This document shows, in pieces, positions 7,829-16,500 of a stretch of 64,000 nucleotides of DNA. The position numbers were made by a program, and so were the translations under genes. The DNA comes from Acidobacteriota bacterium (GTDB taxonomy: Bacteria; Acidobacteriota; Terriglobia; Acidiferrales; UBA7541): the NCBI GenBank assembly GCA_021818865.1, contig JAKASX010000005.1, positions 1 to 64,000 on the forward strand, given 5' to 3'. Under the pieces are notes generated by a model that was given only the letters and a program-made list of their open reading frames with translations, was not told the origin of the DNA and made no database searches. Positions within the stretch are counted from its first letter, which is position 1, and every line of letters starts with the position of its first letter.

Positions 7829-8142
7829 GCCTCCTCCTTATCTTGGAAATCGCAATCGGTGGCCCGCAACGCGGGAATCCAGGCCGGCGGAAGGAAACCT
7901 CCGGTGGATCCGCGCCGGAAACGCGGCGAAAGATATAGTTTGAGCGAAGAGGGGCGTCGCGAAAAGACTCTTTTTAACTCTCGGCCGCCCGCTCCCCGCG
8001 CGCCGGGGGCTGTTGGCGCTCGCGTCACGGCGCTCGCCGGTCGCCGCACGGGCGTGGACGCGACGTGCTAGGCTTTTCTTGCGGCCACACAAACCCCTTC
8101 CGCGGCCGCGTTCAACCGGAACGCCTGGAGGAAGATTTGCGC
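7829..8142. other. Intergenic region between divergent genes
   Basis: About 314 bases between the 58-residue membrane protein gene (minus) and the NTF2-like gene (plus). It holds the strong ribosome site of the former and GC-rich inverted segments near 7990-8050. No convincing promoter pair or coding frame was seen. Confidence 0.5.
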
Positions 8143-8727
8143 GTGAACCACCGCGGAATTGCGTTGTGTTGTTTGCTGCTCGTGCCGGCGATGGCCTGGA
8201 CCGGGCAAAAAAGCGAGGGGAAAAACCATTCGAAATCGCCGACGCTTCCCGCTCAGCTCTTCCCGCTCACCCCGGCGCAGCAGATCAACAGCCTGATCTC
8301 CCACATGCTGGCGGCTTGGCAGATCGGCGATGTCCGCCTGCTGCATCGCTATTACGCGGACGACGTGACCGTGGTGAGCGGTTTCAATCAGCCCAATATC
8401 GAGGGGTGGAAAAATTATCTGGCGTCTTACGAAGCACAGCGCCGCCGGATGCGCTCCTGCCAGATCATCCGCCGCAATACGTTCGTCGACGTCCACGGCG
8501 ATGTCGCCTGGGCTTGCTATCAGTGGCAATTCGGCGGGCTGGTGGATGGGCACTCGGTGAATTTCGACGGCCATACCACGCTGATTTTCGAGCGACGCAA
8601 AGGCTCCTGGCTCATCGTGCTGAACCATACCTCGCTCGACGCGCCGCCCGAAACAGTTTCGCCTCCGAGGCCAAACGGAGGGACGCCGGCTACGCTAGCC
8701 GAGCGGCAGGGGCCGGGAAAAAAGTAA
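8143..8727 (+). CDS. Exported NTF2-like (SnoaL-type) protein
   Basis: 194 residues. An N-terminal signal-like segment (IALCCLLLVPAMAWTGQ) precedes an NTF2/SnoaL-like cone-shaped domain: helix with MLAAWQIGDVRLLHRYYADDVTVV, then a beta-sheet with VDVHGDVAWACYQWQFGG and HTTLIFERRKGSWLIVLNHTS. Such folds bind small ligands or act as ketosteroid-isomerase-like enzymes; no specific activity is claimed. GGAGGA (8127-8132) can serve either the GTG at 8143 or a TTG at 8137; the GTG is chosen as the commoner start. It is a single gene facing its neighbours. Confidence 0.72.
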   Translation: MNHRGIALCCLLLVPAMAWTGQKSEGKNHSKSPTLPAQLFPLTPAQQINSLISHMLAAWQIGDVRLLHRYYADDVTVVSGFNQPNIEGWKNYLASYEAQRRRMRSCQIIRRNTFVDVHGDVAWACYQWQFGGLVDGHSVNFDGHTTLIFERRKGSWLIVLNHTSLDAPPETVSPPRPNGGTPATLAERQGPGKK

Positions 8728-8828
8728 ATTGGGAGGAGCTACGGCGGTTCGACCGAGCCGGCCGGAGAATGTTCCGTCTCCATCCCTCGCCGACCGGCGC
8801 GAGGCGCGCCGCGGCAAGCCGTGCGGCC

Positions 8829-9107
8829 CTAGCTGCGCAGGATCCCGTAATAAATCCAGGCACCCACCGACCCTAGCAGAAATAGCACTGTCAGCGAGCC
8901 GAAAATCCACAGCCACTTGGACAGCGCGTTCACCTTGTTGAGAACCTTCTTCTGTGCCTCACCGAGGCGCTCGGGCGTGCTTCCGAGGAAAACCTTCTCT
9001 TCCACTTCGCGTTCCAGCCTGCTCTTGTAAAACATCAGGACCAGCCAAATCACCAGGGACGCTAAAAAGAGAGCAATCAGGACTTTCAACTGGGGGTTCA
9101 ACGTCAT
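8829..9107 (-). CDS. 92-residue protein with two transmembrane helices
   Basis: Two hydrophobic segments (VLIALFLASLVIWLVLMFY and LWIFGSLTVLFLLGSVGAWIYY) flank a charged helix with EVEEKVFLGSTPERLGEAQKKV that may form a coiled coil or loop. GAGGTG lies a few bases upstream of the ATG, and a good promoter lies about 50 bases further up. No family was recognised. It is monocistronic. Confidence 0.65.
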   Translation of the reverse strand: MTLNPQLKVLIALFLASLVIWLVLMFYKSRLEREVEEKVFLGSTPERLGEAQKKVLNKVNALSKWLWIFGSLTVLFLLGSVGAWIYYGILRS

Positions 9108-9163
9108 CTAGCACCTCGCTACCCGGTCCGATTCCCATCCTCACCGGCAGGTCGTAGGCGGGG

Positions 9164-9191
9164 ATTATATAGCAGAATCGTCTTTCGGCAA
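9164..9191 (-). promoter_or_regulatory. Predicted promoter of the 92-residue membrane protein gene
   Basis: TTGCCG (9191-9186) and TATAAT (9169-9164) with 16 bases between them, giving a leader of about 50 bases to the ATG at 9107. Confidence 0.6.
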
Positions 9192-10147
9192 CGTCCCACT
9201 CCTGGGGTTTCTTGGTTCTCGGCGCCGCTGAGGCACGGGCGGCGCCATTTCGCCGGCGTTTTCCGCGCCGCAAGCATCCGCGTCGAATCGTGCCGGAGCA
9301 TTGGGATGTGGCCGGGAGTTGTGTCCTGCGAGTTCACAACTCCCGGCCGGATGAGGGGCCTGTGGCAGGGGATCGGGCCGGATCCCCTGTGTCGGGATTC
9401 GGGGTTGCCCCTCAGAGAGCTGATGAAATCGTCGTCCATATGGAGCGCGCCGGCCCCGCGCTTCGATCCTTCATTCAGCACGACGGCATTGGGCGTGGCA
9501 AACGAACGACGCAGCCTTTGCGAGCAATTCGCTCACCACCCGCGCTATTTCGGCCTCGAATATTTCCTCGCGCTTTCAAAGCCGGGCGCATCGCGCCGCG
9601 CGAAACTTCGCTGGCTACGTAAGCCATAGATTCTGCTTGTCTGAAACCCCGTCGTCGCCGCAACGCCGCCACACCGCGGCGCAAGAAAATCGCCGAGCGC
9701 AAAAAAATGCGCTCACCGATGACCTGCCAAGACCCCGTCGGAAGTGCCGGGAAGTAGCCAGTCGGAGACACAAAACGTGAAATTCATTGCAGCGCCCTCG
9801 GCAGCGTCGCGAAAGCGCGAGGTGCGCTTTTGCCTAACGCCTTGCCCCAGTGCGAAATGGCCACTCGAAAGGAAAACGGGAAACGCAGGGTTTTAGGACT
9901 TTGAATTGCGATAGCTTCGTCTGACCGTGGTATGTGCCTGTCTGGATGGCGGCCAGAAGCAGCCATGTTCGCAACAGCGTGAACGATAGCCCGCAGGTGG
10001 CGTCGCCTGCTTCTTTCAAAGGGTGAGGAATGCGTGCGCAAGCCGAAGCGGCAAGACGCGTCGGTTGCTGATGCAGTAAACCCAGCGCTTGGGATGGCGG
10101 GCAGGAGCTTCCCCCGCGCGGGGAACGATCACCAAGGATGCGCCGAG
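9192..10147. other. Long intergenic region with strong inverted repeats
   Basis: Nearly 1 kb without a supported gene. Open frames exist on both strands but none shows recognisable protein sequence or a good start. The notable content is a set of perfect inverted repeats at 9311-9414 and a smaller hairpin (TTCCCC at 10109-10114 with GGGGAA at 10120-10125) just ahead of the zinc-ribbon gene. Confidence 0.55.
9311..9414. repeat. Nested perfect hairpins, candidate structured RNA or palindromic element
   Basis: Hairpin 1 has 13-base arms GCCGGGAGTTGTG (9311-9323) and its exact complement (9335-9347) around an 11-base loop. Hairpin 2 has outer arms TGAGGGGC (9352-9359) and GCCCCTCA (9407-9414), enclosing a second perfect stem CAGGGGATC (9366-9374) with GATCCCCTG (9381-9389). 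There is no run of T on either side, so it is not a simple terminator. I could not match it to a known RNA class. Confidence 0.55.
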
Positions 10148-10477
10148 ATGACCTTTGAGCTGGATGAGATCCGTGCGGTCCTTTTGCGCTGCAGCGAATG
10201 CCGAACCGAGGTGAGTTTTCCTCGCATCCGCTGGGCGAATCTCCCCGAGCGTTGCCCGAACTGCGGAGCAGTCTGGATGCAGGCTCCGCTGTCCGAGCTG
10301 AACGCGTCGGAAAACGAAGCAACTCGGGCCTTCAAGGCGGTCAAGGCGTTCCGCGAAGCGCTGCAGGCGCTGATCGGACTTTCCCGCGCCACCGGATTCA
10401 CGATCGGCCTCGAAACGAAAGACGCCGACGCGCCGGCGGAACAAGCGGCTCCGCAAACTCAATCCTCCGCGATGTAA
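10148..10477 (+). CDS. Small zinc-ribbon protein
   Basis: 109 residues. Two CxxC knuckles, Cys15-Cys18 (RCSECR) and Cys36-Cys39 (RCPNCG), form a probable zinc ribbon. A helical region (EATRAFKAVKAFREALQAL) and an Ala/Gln-rich tail follow. It may bind nucleic acid or protein; no specific role is readable. The ATG at 10148 is chosen because AAGGA sits 9 bases upstream and the zinc ribbon begins there. An inverted repeat TCGCGCG/CGCGCGA (10505-10524) follows the gene but lacks a T-run. Confidence 0.65.
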   Translation: MTFELDEIRAVLLRCSECRTEVSFPRIRWANLPERCPNCGAVWMQAPLSELNASENEATRAFKAVKAFREALQALIGLSRATGFTIGLETKDADAPAEQAAPQTQSSAM

Positions 10478-10621
10478 GAGTCACGCCACGCGCAGCTGAA
10501 ATCATCGCGCGAATCGGCGCGCGAGACGGTGTTTCTCCGCAAATCCCGCTCCACGATCGTGCGAAAAAACCTAACAAGCTGTATGAATGACCTTCTTTTC
10601 AATTGCATTTCTAGGTACGTC

Positions 10622-10650
10622 TTGACATCCGCCGCTCACCGGCGCAGCAT
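10622..10650 (+). promoter_or_regulatory. Possible promoter of the first sigma54 activator gene
   Basis: A perfect TTGACA (10622-10627), then 17 bases, then the weak -10 CAGCAT (10645-10650). The coding start is at 10723. Confidence 0.4.
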
Positions 10651-10722
10651 GCCATCAAACTTCTTCCTACGGAATACGGGATTCGGATCGGACTCTGCAG
10701 TGCCTAGAGAGAGGAAAGTCTC

Positions 10723-12186
10723 ATGACGGCCCACTTGGACGTGTCCCTGCTCCCCGTTTTGGCGAATGTCTTTGACGAAATCGATCGTCCCCTGCTGATC
10801 GCCGACCGCGCCGGTCGTCTCCTCTACGCGAATCCGCCCGCGCGCGTATTGCTCGGCGCCGATAGCGAATCAAAACAGCCACAGCCGGCTTTCGTCCTCT
10901 CCATGTTCCCCATGGAATTTGAGGAGATTCTGCGCGGCCTCGAGCGCGGCGATGAAAGCGTCTGCGTGGAATGCCGTTGCCAGGGCGTCGAAATTCCCTC
11001 CCGCGTGCGCTGGCTGCCGAAGTCGGATTGGCTTCTGATCCAGCTCTACGCGACGGCGTCGGGTCCTCGGCCCGGCATCGCGCGCCAGGAAGCCGACGCG
11101 CGCGATTACGCCGTCGAGGCGGACGACGTCATGAAAGATCTCGGCGACGACAGGAACGCATCCGGCGACGTGATTTGCGAGCCGGTTGGTGAGGGCCTCT
11201 ATTTCCTCGCTGCCAGCCCGGCGATGAAAAAAATCCGCAAACAGGTCCTGATGATCGGTTCGGTCAATGTCCCCGTTCTGATTTCCGGCGAAAGCGGTTC
11301 CGGCAAGGAAGTGATCGCGCGGATGATCCACGCGCACTGCATCGGCCGCAACGGACCCTTCGTCAAAGTCAACTGCGCGGCGTTGCCCGCCGAACTCCTG
11401 GAATCGGAACTCTTCGGCCACGAACAGGGTGCCTTTACCGGCGCCGTCCGCGCCAAGCCCGGTAAATTCGAACTGGCGAATCACGGCACGATCTTCCTCG
11501 ACGAAATCGCCGAGATGAGCACGCATCTGCAAAGCAAGCTGCTCCACATCCTGCAGGACGGCCAGTTTTCCCGGCTCGGTTCGCGCCACGTGACCCAGGT
11601 CGACGTCCGCGTGATCGCCGCGACCAACGTCGATGTCCAGGAAGCGATTCGCCAGGGCCGTTTCCGCGAGGATCTCTATTACCGCCTCAATGTCGTGCCC
11701 TGTCATCTTCCGCCATTGCGCGAGCGGAGGGAGGAAATTCCGCTGCTCTTCGACCTCTTCTTCGATCGTTATCAGAAGGAATTTCACAAGGATGTTGCCC
11801 GGCCCTCCGACCGCCTCCTCGCCGCGGTGCTTCGCCATTCCTGGCGCGGCAACGTCCGCGAAATGGAAAATTTCGTCAAGCGCTACGTGATCCTCGGCGA
11901 CGAAGAGGAAGGTCACCGTGAATTGTTGCGAACCGCGGCCGCCGAATCCGCCGCTCCCGAGGGTTCTTCGAATGGGCATGGCCTGCAGAATTTGAAAAGC
12001 ATGGTTCGCGACCTGAAAGATGAAGCCGAAGCCAAGGCCATCGCCGAAGCGCTCCGGCAAACCAACTGGCGCCGCAAGGACGCCGCTCGCCTGCTCGGCA
12101 TCAGTTACAAGGCGCTGCTCTACAAAATGCGCCAATTCGGCCTGGGCGCCTCCGCGCACGAGGTTCATGCAGCCAGCGTGATGTGA
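10723..12186 (+). CDS. Sigma54-dependent transcriptional activator with PAS-like sensor domain
   Basis: 487 residues. An N-terminal PAS-like domain (about 15-110, [21 protein letters not shown]) precedes an AAA+ domain with Walker A GESGSGKE (189-196), the sigma54-contact loop GAFTGA (236-241) and Walker B TIFLDEI (Asp260-Glu261). A C-terminal Fis-type helix-turn-helix follows (about 445-475, [19 protein letters not shown]). It opens RNA polymerase-sigma54 complexes at enhancer-controlled promoters. It has no phospho-receiver domain, so its signal is probably a ligand or protein sensed by the PAS region. AGAGAGGAAAG provides the ribosome site. A second activator follows, making it a candidate target. 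Confidence 0.92.
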   Translation: MTAHLDVSLLPVLANVFDEIDRPLLIADRAGRLLYANPPARVLLGADSESKQPQPAFVLSMFPMEFEEILRGLERGDESVCVECRCQGVEIPSRVRWLPKSDWLLIQLYATASGPRPGIARQEADARDYAVEADDVMKDLGDDRNASGDVICEPVGEGLYFLAASPAMKKIRKQVLMIGSVNVPVLISGESGSGKEVIARMIHAHCIGRNGPFVKVNCAALPAELLESELFGHEQGAFTGAVRAKPGKFELANHGTIFLDEIAEMSTHLQSKLLHILQDGQFSRLGSRHVTQVDVRVIAATNVDVQEAIRQGRFREDLYYRLNVVPCHLPPLRERREEIPLLFDLFFDRYQKEFHKDVARPSDRLLAAVLRHSWRGNVREMENFVKRYVILGDEEEGHRELLRTAAAESAAPEGSSNGHGLQNLKSMVRDLKDEAEAKAIAEALRQTNWRRKDAARLLGISYKALLYKMRQFGLGASAHEVHAASVM

Positions 12187-12569
12187 ACCGGAGCATCGCG
12201 GTTTTGCGCAAAAGCCGCGAAAAAACGCGCAACACGCGGAAAGAATTCCCGCGTTCGCGCCCGGAGGGAATCGTTTTTTTCAGCGGTGATTCGGGGGGAT
12301 TTTTCTATCGGATTCCCCGTTTCCCTCCGATGTTTCGTCTTCAACGCTTCCGTGGAATTGCAAATTTCCTTCCATGGTTCTAGAACTTCGTAGCCACGGC
12401 GGGAAACAACTGCCTCGGATGTGCAAGTGATTTCCACGATTTTTGCATTCCGATCCAACAGAGAATGGAAGGTTTGACCGCCTCCTTCCGCCCGCTGTGC
12501 AAGCCCCTGTCACGCCGCTGCTTCCGGGAACGTCCCGATCGCCCACCTCGAAATCCGTGCTCCGGCGTG
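12187..12569. other. Intergenic region between the two activator genes
   Basis: It contains an imperfect hairpin just after the first activator gene (CGCGG at 12197-12201 with CCGCG at 12215-12219 around the palindrome TTTTGCGCAAAA). It is followed by AT-richer sequence with T-runs near 12268 and 12303. These could end transcription, but none is a clean terminator. No gene is supported. Confidence 0.4.
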
Positions 12570-12585
12570 TGGCACTCGGCGTGCG
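12570..12585 (+). promoter_or_regulatory. Predicted sigma54 (-24/-12) promoter
   Basis: TGGCAC (12570-12575) and GTGCG (12581-12585) keep the invariant GG and GC exactly 12 bases apart, as in the TGGCAC-N5-TTGCA consensus, with one mismatch inside the -12 TTGC. Start of transcription would be near 12597, leaving a short leader with the ribosome site of the second activator gene. Confidence 0.6.
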
Positions 12586-12632
12586 ACGCATGCATCGAGA
12601 TTTCTGTCGTGTTCCCGAAAGGGGAGAGCCTG

Positions 12633-13667
12633 GTGAGCGTACTGCCTGCAGGACATTTGGCCGAAGGCTCGGCGATTCCGCCGGAAACGGTCATTTTTGG
12701 AAAATCCTTGGCCATGCAGCTCGTGCAGACCAAGGTGATGAAGGCAGCTCGCGCCAACGTTCCCATCCTGCTCGAGGGAGAAAGCGGAACCGGCAAAGAC
12801 GTCTTGGCGCGCCTGATTCATTCCTGCTCGGTCTGGAGCGGCGGACCGTTCGTGAAAGTCAGCTGTCCGGCAATTCCCGGCACGCTTCTCGAAAGCGAGC
12901 TCTTCGGGTACGAAAAAGGCGCCTTCACCGGCGCTTACGGCGCCAAACCCGGCCGCGTCGAAATGGCGAATCGCGGCACGCTCTTCCTCGACGAAATCGG
13001 CGAGATGGATCCGCTGCTCCAGGCCAAGCTTCTGCAGCTTCTCCAGGACGGCCAGTTTTGCCGCATTGGGGCACAGCAGGATCGGCGAATCGAGGTCCGC
13101 GTCATCTGCGCCACGAATCGCAATCTGGCCGAGGAAGTCGAAGCCGGCGCGTTTCGTCAGGATCTTTTCTACCGCATCAACGTCCTGAACATCTCTCTGC
13201 CGCCTTTGCGCGATCGCACGCTCGATATTCCCGGCCTGGTCGAATATTTCCTCACCCAGTCCAGGGAAGCCTACGGCATCCAGGCCCGGCCGGTTCCGCC
13301 GGGCACGCTGCAGAAAATGCAGGAATATTCCTGGCCGGGTAACATCCGCGAACTCGAAAACCTCGTGCGGCGTTACGTCATTCTCGATTGCGATCTGTCC
13401 GTCGTCCATGAAGCGCTGTTGGGCCCAACCTCCGAACCCGAATTCGAGGCTCCGCTCGACGGCCCCACTTCGCTCAAGGCGATGACGCGCCAGGCGACCT
13501 TGGCGCTCGAGCGCCGCATCATCCGCCGCACGCTCGAGGCCAATGGTTGGAACCGCAAGCGCGCGGCGCGCGCCCTCAGCATCAGCTACAGGGCGCTGCT
13601 CTACAAAATCAAGGAAGCCGGCATCGGGTCCAAGCGCCAGCCTTCCCACTCGACGGCCGAAAAATAA
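12633..13667 (+). CDS. Sigma54-dependent transcriptional activator, AAA+ and Fis-HTH only
   Basis: 344 residues from a GTG at 12633, chosen because GGGGAG (12621-12626) lies 6 bases upstream and the AAA+ domain starts soon after. An earlier ATG at 12465 would add a Cys/Arg-rich stretch without homology. Walker A GESGTGKD (49-56), GAFTGA (96-101), Walker B TLFLDEIGEM (Asp120-Glu121), and C-terminal Fis-HTH (RKRAARALSISYRALLYK) are present. There is no receiver, PAS or GAF domain, so activity must be set by expression or a partner. The closest described relatives are PrsR-like regulators of PEP-CTERM exopolysaccharide loci, though those normally have receivers. The gene appears driven by its own sigma54 promoter. 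Confidence 0.9.
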   Translation: MSVLPAGHLAEGSAIPPETVIFGKSLAMQLVQTKVMKAARANVPILLEGESGTGKDVLARLIHSCSVWSGGPFVKVSCPAIPGTLLESELFGYEKGAFTGAYGAKPGRVEMANRGTLFLDEIGEMDPLLQAKLLQLLQDGQFCRIGAQQDRRIEVRVICATNRNLAEEVEAGAFRQDLFYRINVLNISLPPLRDRTLDIPGLVEYFLTQSREAYGIQARPVPPGTLQKMQEYSWPGNIRELENLVRRYVILDCDLSVVHEALLGPTSEPEFEAPLDGPTSLKAMTRQATLALERRIIRRTLEANGWNRKRAARALSISYRALLYKIKEAGIGSKRQPSHSTAEK

Positions 13668-13702
13668 CTGTCAAAAACGGGACCCCGGGCGGCGAGGAAG
13701 CT

Positions 13703-15226
13703 ATGGCAAGACCAACACAAGTAACGCCGCTCGCCGATTCCCCGGTCGAGCCCTCCCGCGCGCCGGATCGCCGCCACCAGCCACGCCACAAAATCAATTC
13801 GCTCGTCTATCTCGACGTCGAGCGCGACAACGGTGGCGTTCTGCTCGATTTCAGCGAAGGCGGCATGTGCATCAGCGTGGCGAATCCCCTTCTGAAAGCC
13901 TCGACCATCCATTTTTCCCTCCGCCTTGAAGAGAATTGGCGCGTGGATGGAACCGGATGCGTTTCCTGGGTTTCCCCGTCCGGCAGAAGCGCCGGAGTGA
14001 ACTTCGTAGATCTGCCGGCCAGCTCGCGCCAGTGGATTCTGCGCGAACTCGGCCAAGCGAAACCGGACGAGGAAAAAGAATTTGCTGAAATCGTTCTCGA
14101 AACGCCGCAGGCCGCCGCCGCGTCCGAAGAACCGCCCATTGCGCCCGCCACGACGGAACCGGCTGTCGTAATCTGCGAACCCTTGCCGCCCGCGCTGCCC
14201 ACGGAAAGCGTGCCGGAGCAAACTCTCATTCCCGCAAACGCGCAGCCTCCAGCACCGCAGCCGCCAATTCCCATCGCTGCCGCTCCGCTCGAACCGTCAT
14301 ACCTTCAGCAGGAGCCCACACCGACAGCCAACGAATCCTGCGCCTCAGTCTCGGCGCCGGAAACGCCTCTCTTCTTCCTTCTTGGGCCAAAGCAAGAATC
14401 CGAGGCCCGTCCGCCGCTGGATGCTCCCGCCAGGAAACAGGCGCTTCAGGAACCCGTTCAGCCAAACGGCGCCGAGCTGAAACCGGTCTTCCAGCCCGCG
14501 CTGGTCCCCGCGCGAACTCCACACGAACGCGACGATGGCAACCGTTTTCTGAGGGATGTTCTCTTCACCACGGCCATCGCCGCGACGTTGCTCGCGATCG
14601 GGATTGTGCTCATCTTCTTCTACACCGCCGGGGCCGGCGGATCCTTCCGCGTCGCTCCGGGCAGTGGCCCGGTGGTGCTCGCGCCATCCGTGGCGGAAGG
14701 CACGCAAGCCGGTTCGTCTCGCGGTGAGCAACGTTTTCCTGTGGAAGCAATTGATTCTTCCGGTAGGCGATGGATCGTGATGGCAACCGGGCGGATGCCG
14801 ATTGTGAGCGAATCGCCCTCCGTCGCCGCAGGTCAAGAATTTTTCTCGCTTGCGAGCCGCGCTTCCGCGGGGCCCGCCGCAAGAACGCCCGATCCCGCTC
14901 TGGCGGGCATCCCCGGCGCAACTACCGACCAGAGCCTTTGGGGATGGGATTTCCCGGAGCATCCAGCGAATTCGTCGGCCCCGGACGCGCGCGCGACCCG
15001 GCGAATGGGGGCCGGCAAACCGATCATCGTGGAAGCCCGCGTGGGAAGGGATGGCGTGGTAGAGTCCGTGCGCCTGCTCGGCCGCCCGGCATCACCGCTC
15101 GCGCATTCGATCGAGCAAGCCGTTCACCATTGGCGCTATCGCCCCCTGCATCGCCGCGGCCGCTCCGTCACCTTCACCACGCGCATTACGTTCGATTTTC
15201 TTGCATGGATCACCGAAAAACGATAA
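13703..15226 (+). CDS. PilZ domain - transmembrane - TonB C-terminal domain fusion protein
   Basis: 507 residues. An N-terminal PilZ domain (about 22-115) keeps both c-di-GMP motifs: RxxxR (Arg24-Arg28) and DxSxxG (Asp49-Ser51-Gly54). A long Pro/Ala/Glu-rich linker leads to one transmembrane helix (about 286-308, TTAIAATLLAIGIVLIFFY). A C-terminal TonB-like domain (about 433-505) contains VEARVGRDGVVESVRLLGR and HHWRYRPL. The layout implies a cytoplasmic PilZ sensor and a periplasmic TonB domain. TonB normally couples the proton gradient to outer-membrane transport; here the partner is unknown. GAGGAAG before the ATG at 13703 fixes the start. It lies 35 bases after the second sigma54 activator, probably in one operon. 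Confidence 0.85.
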   Translation: MARPTQVTPLADSPVEPSRAPDRRHQPRHKINSLVYLDVERDNGGVLLDFSEGGMCISVANPLLKASTIHFSLRLEENWRVDGTGCVSWVSPSGRSAGVNFVDLPASSRQWILRELGQAKPDEEKEFAEIVLETPQAAAASEEPPIAPATTEPAVVICEPLPPALPTESVPEQTLIPANAQPPAPQPPIPIAAAPLEPSYLQQEPTPTANESCASVSAPETPLFFLLGPKQESEARPPLDAPARKQALQEPVQPNGAELKPVFQPALVPARTPHERDDGNRFLRDVLFTTAIAATLLAIGIVLIFFYTAGAGGSFRVAPGSGPVVLAPSVAEGTQAGSSRGEQRFPVEAIDSSGRRWIVMATGRMPIVSESPSVAAGQEFFSLASRASAGPAARTPDPALAGIPGATTDQSLWGWDFPEHPANSSAPDARATRRMGAGKPIIVEARVGRDGVVESVRLLGRPASPLAHSIEQAVHHWRYRPLHRRGRSVTFTTRITFDFLAWITEKR

Positions 15227-15392
15227 GTCCGGACCCTTTCATTTCGACGATACGCCCATTCATGTTCCAGCAGGGGTGTCGGCTGGCGCGCTTGCAGGTC
15301 AGCTTGGCGAGAAAAGAAAACTTGAAGGTATACGGGAAGCGATATTCGAAGCGCATCTTGCGAGGCGGGCGTAGCTGTAGCAATGTTGCGGC

Positions 15393-15719
15393 ATGACTCA
15401 ACAGCAGCGAAGCAAGCAGACCTGGGCGAAGTGGCGCAAGCTCGTGGCTGAGCAAGCACGGAGCGGCGAGATGTTGGCGGCTTTCTGCCGGAAGCGCCGG
15501 CTCTGTGTGCCCCATTTCTATTGGTGGAAGAAGCGGCTGGGCGAGGCGGCCGCGACAAAATTCGTCGATGTGAAGCTGCCGGCGCCGATCCCGCCGGGCT
15601 CGGCCGACGATTCCCGAGTGGAGATTCGGCTCGAGAATGAGCGGAGCCTTTGGGTGGGGCCGGGATTTGACGCCGAGCAGGTTCGGGCGTTGCTGGCGGT
15701 GGTGGAGAGCAGGGCATGA
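15393..15719 (+). CDS. IS66-family accessory protein TnpA
   Basis: 108 residues resembling IS66 OrfA. The N-terminal helix-turn-helix (TWAKWRKLVAEQARSG, AAFCRKRRLCVPHFYWWKKRL) is characteristic, including the HFYWWKKRLG motif. It ends ATGA, overlapping the next gene by four bases, as usual in IS66 elements. Intact. Confidence 0.87.
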   Translation: MTQQQRSKQTWAKWRKLVAEQARSGEMLAAFCRKRRLCVPHFYWWKKRLGEAAATKFVDVKLPAPIPPGSADDSRVEIRLENERSLWVGPGFDAEQVRALLAVVESRA

Positions 15720-16093
15720 TCGTGCTGCCGAGCTTGCGCGCGCTGGACCGGGCGCAGGCGGCGCGAATCTGCCTGGCGGCCGAGGCCACCGACGTGCGCT
15801 GCGGCTTTGAACGGCTGGCCGAGCGGGTGCGCGCGGTGGTCCGGGGGGATCCGTTGAGCGGACATCTGTTTGTCTTCCGTTCGCGCCGAAGTGGCCGGTC
15901 GAAGATTCTGGCGTGGGACCGGGACAGCTTTCTCTTATTGTACAAGCGGCTCGAGCAGGGGGTGTTCAAGCTGCCGCGTCCGAAAGAAGGAGCGCACTCG
16001 CTGGAGTTGCGGGCGAGCGAGTTGGCGATGATCCTGGACGGGATCGACGTCTCAAAGCTGAGGCGCGTGGCTCGCTACGAACGCGTCGGGTGA
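15716..16093 (+). CDS. IS66-family accessory protein TnpB
   Basis: 125 residues of the IS66 Orf2 family. LVFRSRRSGRSKILAWD-like sequence appears as FVFRSRRSGRSKILAWDRDS, followed by LLYKRLEQGVFKLPRP, the family signature. It starts inside the stop of tnpA (ATGA). Full length and intact. Confidence 0.9.
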   Translation: MIVLPSLRALDRAQAARICLAAEATDVRCGFERLAERVRAVVRGDPLSGHLFVFRSRRSGRSKILAWDRDSFLLLYKRLEQGVFKLPRPKEGAHSLELRASELAMILDGIDVSKLRRVARYERVG

Positions 16094-16197
16094 AGCGGCG
16101 GAAGAATCGAGCGAAGAAAAATCCGGCGGAAGGAACATTTCCGCAGAAAAGTTGCGGGAGGATGCAACCAACTTCCTCGGCGTGCGTCTGAGTTGAT

Positions 16198-16320
16198 GTG
16201 CCGGACACGCCCATTTCTCCCAGCAATCTTCCAGAGGACAACCCATCGCTGAAGGCAATGGTAACTGCGCTGCTGGCGGAACGTGCCTCGGTGCTGGCTG
16301 AGTGCGACCGCGAGAGGGAG
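16198..16320 (+). pseudogene. IS66 tnpC, 5' fragment
   Basis: About 41 codons from GTG 16198 (PDTPISPSNLPEDNPSLKAMV, then LLAERASVLAECDRERE) resemble the coiled N-terminus of IS66 TnpC. After about 16320 the frame no longer matches a transposase. The rest of tnpC resumes at about 16970. Confidence 0.6.
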
Positions 16321-16407
16321 GCGGGAATTTACCGGAACGGAACGGGCACCGTAATCAAGCGAGTGATGCTACAATGCTTACAAAAGATACATCCGGGAGG
16401 AAGTGTG

Positions 16408-16500
16408 GTGCGAAAAACCCGCTCCGTCGCCGTCAGCATGCGCCTGCCGGCAGAAAGCGGAAATCGTCTCAAGCGAATGGCCAATCGCCACGGCAGTTGA
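16408..16500 (+). pseudogene. Ribbon-helix-helix antitoxin-like N-terminal fragment
   Basis: GTG 16408 is preceded by GGGAGGA (16395-16401). It opens a 30-residue frame with RSVAVSMRLPAESGNRLKRM, followed by ANRHG, the pattern of an RHH (CopG/Arc-like) antitoxin beta-strand and first helix. It stops at 16498 where RHS sequence begins. It looks like the start of an antitoxin gene truncated by recombination. No toxin is present. The fragment is short, so the assignment is tentative. Confidence 0.45.

Noticed and set aside
9119-9771. Several open frames of 98-136 codons on both strands
   Set aside because: They overlap each other and the hairpins, show biased low-complexity composition and have no ribosome sites; GC-rich DNA produces such frames by chance.
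10870-12168. Minus-strand frame of 432 codons opposite the first sigma54 activator
   Set aside because: Antisense shadow; the plus strand carries all AAA+ and Fis-HTH motifs.
12197-12219. Rho-independent terminator of the first activator gene
   Set aside because: The hairpin has a bulge and is followed by A, not T, on the coding strand.
15227-15392. Left inverted repeat of the IS66 element
   Set aside because: No segment matches a complementary end near 17585-17700 well enough to call.
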